The notes under the pieces are model-generated. The model had not been told where the DNA came from. It did not search any database and worked only from the letters and a program-made list of their open reading frames with translations. Of a DNA stretch of 6,107 bases, positions 5,881-6,107 are shown piece after piece (position 1 is the stretch's first letter; the number at the start of each line of letters is the position of its first letter). The position numbers were made by a program, and so were the translations under genes. Source of the DNA: Gammaproteobacteria bacterium (GTDB taxonomy: Bacteria; Pseudomonadota; Gammaproteobacteria; Enterobacterales; Alteromonadaceae); assembly GCA_027484495.1 (NCBI GenBank), contig JAIXSW010000192.1, positions 1 to 6,107 of the forward strand, written 5' to 3'.

Positions 5881-6107
5881 CCAGCGTTGTTTAGCGAATT
5901 GATAACACAGACAAAGCGCTAGACTTGCGCCCAGCACCAGGCTGGTCTGCAGCAGCAGCTGCACGCCATACGGCAGCGTGAGCGGCGCTCCGGCTTGCGC
6001 CAGCAGCTGGCGGCCAAATTCGCTCAGATCTAAAAACAACGGGTGCGCGCAATAGATGCCGAGGCTATGGCGGCGGATGGCCTGCAGCAGGCGACTGCGC
6101 AGCGGCG
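5866..6107 (-). CDS. Acyltransferase 3 family membrane protein, C-terminal end (5' part outside window)
   Basis: On the - strand a frame is open from the right edge (first full codon 6105-6103) to TAA at 5868-5866, giving the last 79 residues. The key segment is HSLGIYCAHPLFLD (visible residues 13-26), which matches the S-x-G-I-Y-x-x-H pattern near the end of acyltransferase-3 proteins (OafA, WecH and similar). It is followed by a final hydrophobic helix, LLLQTSLVLGASLALCLCY (about 50-68), and a basic tail KQRWQQRL. Full-length members have roughly 330-400 residues with about ten membrane helices and move acetyl or other acyl groups onto sugars of surface glycans. The catalytic N-terminal half is outside the window, so activity cannot be judged. 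It converges on the + strand operon with 15 bp between stops and must have its own promoter to the right. Confidence 0.72.
   Translation of the reverse strand, partial: PLRSRLLQAIRRHSLGIYCAHPLFLDLSEFGRQLLAQAGAPLTLPYGVQLLLQTSLVLGASLALCLCYQFAKQRWQQRL

Noticed and set aside
1..6107. Defence system, CRISPR array, insertion sequence, attachment site or RNA gene
   Set aside because: No spaced repeats, transposase, terminal inverted repeats, tRNA-like sequence or nuclease-type protein was seen; nearly all bases are in glycan-related genes.

Overview
The window looks like the downstream end of a bacterial polysaccharide (O-antigen, capsule or exopolysaccharide) biosynthesis cluster. The gene types and the style of the WecG/TagA/CpsF and bi-domain dehydrogenase proteins suggest a proteobacterium, most likely a gammaproteobacterium. 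The genus cannot be fixed from the sequence alone.

Layout. Six genes run left to right on the + strand with very small gaps, so they are probably one transcription unit. They are: (1) the 3' end of a GT4-type glycosyltransferase, open at the left edge; (2) a 732-aa fusion of an MDR-type dehydrogenase and a Gfo/Idh/MocA oxidoreductase, overlapping the first gene by 4 bp; (3) a 404-aa protein of uncertain function, probably an alpha/alpha-toroid; (4) a 243-aa WecG/TagA/CpsF glycosyltransferase; (5) a left-handed beta-helix (hexapeptide) acetyltransferase; (6) a small four-helix VanZ-like membrane protein whose start overlaps the previous stop by one base. A seventh gene, the C-terminus of an acyltransferase-3 membrane protein, enters from the right edge on the - strand and converges on the operon. 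Only 15 bp separate the two stop codons, and a GC-rich hairpin lies across that point. No intergenic stretch exceeds 66 bp, and I see no promoter, RNA gene, CRISPR array, insertion sequence or tRNA.

How the genes fit together (inference). The GT4 and WecG-type enzymes would add sugars to a lipid-linked glycan at the inner membrane. The two-domain oxidoreductase would make or alter a sugar by redox chemistry. The 404-aa protein may act on the glycan or a precursor. The hexapeptide protein and the AT3 protein would acylate sugars. The polymer cannot be identified from this window.

Composition changes along the window. Hand counts of 60-base lines give 16 G+C at 1-60, 19 at 121-180, 20 at 241-300 and 22 at 661-720, then 29 at 721-780, 41 at 3181-3240 and 36 at 5461-5520. 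The AT-rich glycosyltransferase therefore looks like the edge of a horizontally exchanged, serotype-specific segment, joined to a GC-richer block that is probably resident.

I did not find a clearly new system. The most open questions are the substrate of the fused oxidoreductase, the role of the 404-aa protein, and the coupled hairpin junction between genes 5 and 6.
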